DNA from: Gammaproteobacteria bacterium | GTDB taxonomy: Bacteria > Pseudomonadota > Gammaproteobacteria > Pseudomonadales > Pseudohongiellaceae | Direction of reading: 5' to 3' | NCBI GenBank assembly: GCA_017853205.1 | Contig: JAFMKB010000004.1 | Span: 21,580 to 85,579 of the forward strand | DNA: 64,000 bases | Shown: piece after piece, positions 60,358 through 64,000 of the stretch | Numbering within the stretch: position 1 is the stretch's first letter | How the letters are laid out: each line of letters begins with the position of its first letter | Notes under the pieces: model-generated | Seen by the model: only the letters and a program-made list of their open reading frames with translations | What the model was told of the DNA's origin: nothing | The model's database searches: none | Made by a program: the position numbers and the translations under genes

Positions 60358-62037
60358 GTGAGGGAATTTGATTACATCATCGTGGGCGCTGGTTCGGCGG
60401 GCTGTGTCCTCGCAAATAGGCTCTCCGCCAATCCCGCCAATCAGGTATTGCTTCTCGAGGCAGGCGGCAGCGATAAAAATATTTTTGTACAAATGCCGAC
60501 AGCGCTCGCCTATCCGATGGCATCTGAACGGTTTAATTGGGGGTATCACTCAGAACCTGAGCCTTGTCTTGACGGTAGGCGAATAACTTGTCCTCGAGGG
60601 AAAGGGCTGGGCGGAACTTCTTCCATTAACGGGATGGTTTACGTGCGCGGTAATCCACACGATTTTGAAGAATGGGAAGCCGAAGGAGCTAAAGGATGGG
60701 GGTATCGAGACTGTTTACCTTACTTTAAAAAAGCAGAAACTTGGATAAAAGGGGGTGATGATTATCGTGGGGGAGATGGGCCTCTCGGTGTCTGCGCTGG
60801 TAATGATATGAAGCTGAATCCGCTCTATCGAGCGTTTATTGATGCGGGAATTGAAGCGGGTTATCCAGAGACTGAAGATTACAATGGCCTGCATCAAGAA
60901 GGCTTTGGCCCTATGCACATGACGGTTCGAGATGGCGTGCGTGAATCGACGTCTCGCGCGTATTTACGGCCTGTGCTTCACCGCCCAAATCTACGCCTGG
61001 TTACCCATGCGCTTGCAAAAAAAATAGAATTTGACAAGTCGCGCGCGGCGGGAATTGTTGTCGAAATCGCAGGAAAGACTGAATTTATTGGCGCCAAAAA
61101 AGAGGTGCTTATTGCTGCGGGCGCGATCGCTTCACCGATGCTTCTTCAGTGCTCGGGTATCGGTGCTCGAGAAGATCTGGCTGAAGTAGGTGTTCGGCAG
61201 AAAGTCGAGCTGCCTGGTGTTGGAAAAAATCTTCAGGATCATTTAGAGGTCTATTTTCAATTCTGGTGTAAGAAGCCAGTGAGTCTGAACTCCAAGCTCG
61301 GACTTTTCAGCAAAGGCATCATTGGGGCTGAATGGCTGCTCACGAAGAAAGGGCTCGGCGCAACAAATCATTTTGAATCCTGTGCCTTCATTCGTTCTTC
61401 GAATGGCCTCAAAGCGCCGGATATTCAATATCATTTCTTGCCCGCTGCGATGCGGTATGACGGCACCCCGTCAATTTCGGGGCACGGATTTCAGGTGCAT
61501 GTCGGTCCTAATAAACCTAAGAGCCGCGGACGGGTAAAAATCACCTCTGCTGATACTGCTACTTCACCAAGCATTTTATTTAATTATTTGGCGGCAGACG
61601 AGGACAGGGAAGCATGGCGACGCTGCATTCGTTTGACGCGCGAGATAATCAATCAGCCAGCAATGGACGCCTACAGAGGCGAAGAGATACAGCCCGGGAC
61701 TCAGGTAGCAAGCGATGAAGAGATCGATAGATGGGTAAGGGAGAACGTTGAGAGCGCCTATCATCCAGCAGGTACCTGTAAAATGGGGAGGGCTGATGAC
61801 CCGATGAGTGTGGTGGATGCTGAGTGTCGTGTGCATGGCTTGGATAATTTGCGCGTAATCGACGCCTCGGTGTTTCCAACGCTACCCAATGGCAATATCA
61901 ATGCACCAGTCATCATGGTGGCAGAAAAAATGGCAGATAAACTCTTAGGTTTACCCAGGTTACCCTCGGCAGCGGTCGCTATCCCTCTGCCACAACAGTG
62001 GGAGACTCAGCAGAGATCGGGCACCCCTGTTCGTTAG
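60358..62037 (+). CDS. GMC oxidoreductase, choline-dehydrogenase-like
   Basis: [51 protein letters not shown] start. Confidence 0.92.
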   Translation: MREFDYIIVGAGSAGCVLANRLSANPANQVLLLEAGGSDKNIFVQMPTALAYPMASERFNWGYHSEPEPCLDGRRITCPRGKGLGGTSSINGMVYVRGNPHDFEEWEAEGAKGWGYRDCLPYFKKAETWIKGGDDYRGGDGPLGVCAGNDMKLNPLYRAFIDAGIEAGYPETEDYNGLHQEGFGPMHMTVRDGVRESTSRAYLRPVLHRPNLRLVTHALAKKIEFDKSRAAGIVVEIAGKTEFIGAKKEVLIAAGAIASPMLLQCSGIGAREDLAEVGVRQKVELPGVGKNLQDHLEVYFQFWCKKPVSLNSKLGLFSKGIIGAEWLLTKKGLGATNHFESCAFIRSSNGLKAPDIQYHFLPAAMRYDGTPSISGHGFQVHVGPNKPKSRGRVKITSADTATSPSILFNYLAADEDREAWRRCIRLTREIINQPAMDAYRGEEIQPGTQVASDEEIDRWVRENVESAYHPAGTCKMGRADDPMSVVDAECRVHGLDNLRVIDASVFPTLPNGNINAPVIMVAEKMADKLLGLPRLPSAAVAIPLPQQWETQQRSGTPVR

Positions 62038-62267
62038 CTATTAATAGCGCCATTTGAGTTTTATCCTGTTGCTCTGACAAGTTGGCGCCTTATCACACCC
62101 GTCTATAGACGGATACAAGCCACATGAAGCGACCAATACTATTAAGTATATCTTTAGAAGCAAGATATTATTGTCATAATTTGAAAAGGTATTGTAGTTT
62201 CAAATCTAACTGCTACTTAGCCGTTGAGCTAGATCGCTAAAATAATAGCAACCGTGGGGTCTGAGAT

Positions 62268-62810
62268 ATGGAGAAGAAAATGAAGAGAATTGAGTGGATA
62301 TCAAAATTAGTAAGCAAGCTAATTTTTATCAGTCCGATCTTGCTGTTTGCAGGAATAGTCAATGCGCAACAGAATTCAGCGCCCCCAGCACTATTCTTGT
62401 CTGCAGAGGAAATTGAAAAACAACTCGATGCCGCTACATTGGCTTCTGCCTCAGCCGGTGGATGGTCGGTTTCGATTTCGCCTGGTGTGTCAGTAAGACG
62501 GCGAAGCAGCGCAGTTAAGCAGTTTGCAATTTTTCATCCTTGGAGTATGGAAATTTATCGCATATTAGAAGGAAGCGGAGAGTTTGTTACTGGCGGGAAG
62601 CTCGTGTTACCGCTCGCAGATTCCCCAAGCGAAGATATAGTTAGGAGCGAACACGGTATCGAGGGTGGCTTAGTACGTAAAGTTGGAGCAGGTGATGTAC
62701 TTGTATTGCAACCTGGAACCCCCCACTGGTTTCGACAGATAGATGGAGAGACAATCACCTACATGGAAAGTCGTATTCGCATAAGTACTCATCCAATTCA
62801 GTTTCAATAA
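62268..62810 (+). CDS. Cupin-domain secreted protein
   Basis: Signal peptide; YRILEGSGEFVTGGKLVLP...VGAGDVLVLQPGTPHWFRQIDG. Confidence 0.85.
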   Translation: MEKKMKRIEWISKLVSKLIFISPILLFAGIVNAQQNSAPPALFLSAEEIEKQLDAATLASASAGGWSVSISPGVSVRRRSSAVKQFAIFHPWSMEIYRILEGSGEFVTGGKLVLPLADSPSEDIVRSEHGIEGGLVRKVGAGDVLVLQPGTPHWFRQIDGETITYMESRIRISTHPIQFQ

Positions 62811-62971
62811 AATTGATATTGCTTTGGTAGAAGTACTCTGCTGATCTCTAGTAAAAATCGTTAAGGTCAATAGAGGTGAGAATCCGCTCGTGTTGTCGAA
62901 ACTAACTGAGGATCCTGTCTGCTCCAGAAGCGGTGCTGCATTTGTTACTCTTTGCTCTTCGTCGGAAATTT

Positions 62972-63901
62972 ATGGAAATTTCTATGATCTTTAAATCAAA
63001 GGATGGCACTGCGCAAGGTGTAGCTAAACAACGATTCATTGAAAGTCTCGCTACGCCAGATAAAAGGATCATAAACGATCCGTATGCTTGTGAGTTTGTT
63101 TTCGGTTCCGCCGTGGTAAAGATGATTGGTCACAAATTCTGTGTTTGGCTTTCCCAGAAAATTCTACCAGGTTGGCACGAGCATTTGGTTGCGCGTACAC
63201 GATTTATCGATGAATTAGTTGAAGAGGCATTGATCAATGAAGCCGAGCAATACGTCATCCTTGGTGCTGGCTATGATACTCGAGCTCATCGGCTGAATTT
63301 TTCTGATCCCTTCAGAGTGTTCGAAGTAGATCAACCAGAAGTTCAGGAGAGAAAGCGAAAAAAGCTTCCAAGCGTGTTACTGAATAATGACAGGATAGTA
63401 TATGTCCCGGTCGATTTTAGCTATCAGTCAATAAGCAAACAGCTAATTGAAAGTGGTTTCGATAATAGCAAATCGACGATTTTTACTCTTGAAGGAGTTT
63501 CGCAATATGTTTCGAAAGAGGATTTAAGTTCTCTCGTTCAGGAAATCGATTCACTAACGCAGAATACTGAAGCTACTTTTTATATGTCTTATATTGACGA
63601 ACTCTTCACAACCAATCCCGAAGAATGTTGCGGAGCTGGCTTTCAAAAACCCGGGGAAAAATTCGAGTTAATTAGAGGGCTTTCAGCGAAATCGGGAGAG
63701 CCGTGGGTTTCTTTTTACGCGGATACTGAGATTGAAAGAATATTAACAATAAATGGGTTTTCTATAGAAGAAAATGCTGCTCTCGCTGATCTGAATTCAC
63801 GCTACTTTAGTCCTGTGGGCAGAACGATACCCGAAAGCCAATTATTCAATCTTGAACGTTTCGTTGTAGCGAAAAAAGCTGTAACTAACACTACTGCCTA
63901 A
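62972..63901 (+). CDS. Class I SAM-dependent methyltransferase (LCMT/TIGR00027-like)
   Basis: QYVILGAGYDTRAHRLNFSDPFRVFEVDQPEVQERKRKKL; start trimmed from 62933. Confidence 0.9.
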   Translation: MEISMIFKSKDGTAQGVAKQRFIESLATPDKRIINDPYACEFVFGSAVVKMIGHKFCVWLSQKILPGWHEHLVARTRFIDELVEEALINEAEQYVILGAGYDTRAHRLNFSDPFRVFEVDQPEVQERKRKKLPSVLLNNDRIVYVPVDFSYQSISKQLIESGFDNSKSTIFTLEGVSQYVSKEDLSSLVQEIDSLTQNTEATFYMSYIDELFTTNPEECCGAGFQKPGEKFELIRGLSAKSGEPWVSFYADTEIERILTINGFSIEENAALADLNSRYFSPVGRTIPESQLFNLERFVVAKKAVTNTTA

Positions 63902-64000
63902 TACGACTCCACCTTTATCAGTGTCACTTTCTTACCTTGATTGATCTTAGACTCCAATGTAGCGAAGTCGTATTTCCTCGTTATTCTTTATGCCAATGGC

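Noticed and set aside
63905-63991. Possible C-terminus of a minus-strand ORF (...DFATLESKINQGKKVTLIKVESY*)
   Set aside because: Only about 29 codons before an in-frame stop; too short to call at the window edge.
1-64000. CRISPR arrays, tRNA/rRNA genes, transposases, prophage modules
   Set aside because: No spaced direct repeats, cloverleaf/CCA patterns, or integrase/transposase motifs seen on reading the sequence and translations.

Overview
The window reads as a bacterial chromosome segment, probably gammaproteobacterial, with about 52 credible protein genes. I found no tRNA, rRNA, CRISPR array, integrase or transposase. The strongest accessory feature is a sulfide/persulfide-response island at about 4.8-13.5 kb. 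There a FisR-like sigma54 activator lies divergent to a minus-strand operon: a 29-aa membrane micro-ORF, cydA, cydB, persulfide dioxygenase, a DUF442-SQR fusion and a SulP permease. The intergenic region carries a readable -24/-12 promoter and palindromic candidate UAS sites. Other notable items are: (i) a Tat-exported 3-keto-sugar-like oxidoreductase cluster at 0-4.6 kb; (ii) a likely small RNA or leader with an intrinsic terminator at about 14.2-14.35 kb; (iii) a SET methyltransferase / type III PLP decarboxylase / GNAT neighbourhood at 23.2-25.7 kb; (iv) a penicillin-acylase-family lipoprotein between lipid/CoA genes and TonB receptors; (v) an HME-RND efflux operon with DUF3240 and two palindromes in its leader; (vi) a shortened BCCT-like transporter next to a choline-dehydrogenase-like GMC enzyme. 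All family calls come from reading the translations; no database search was run.
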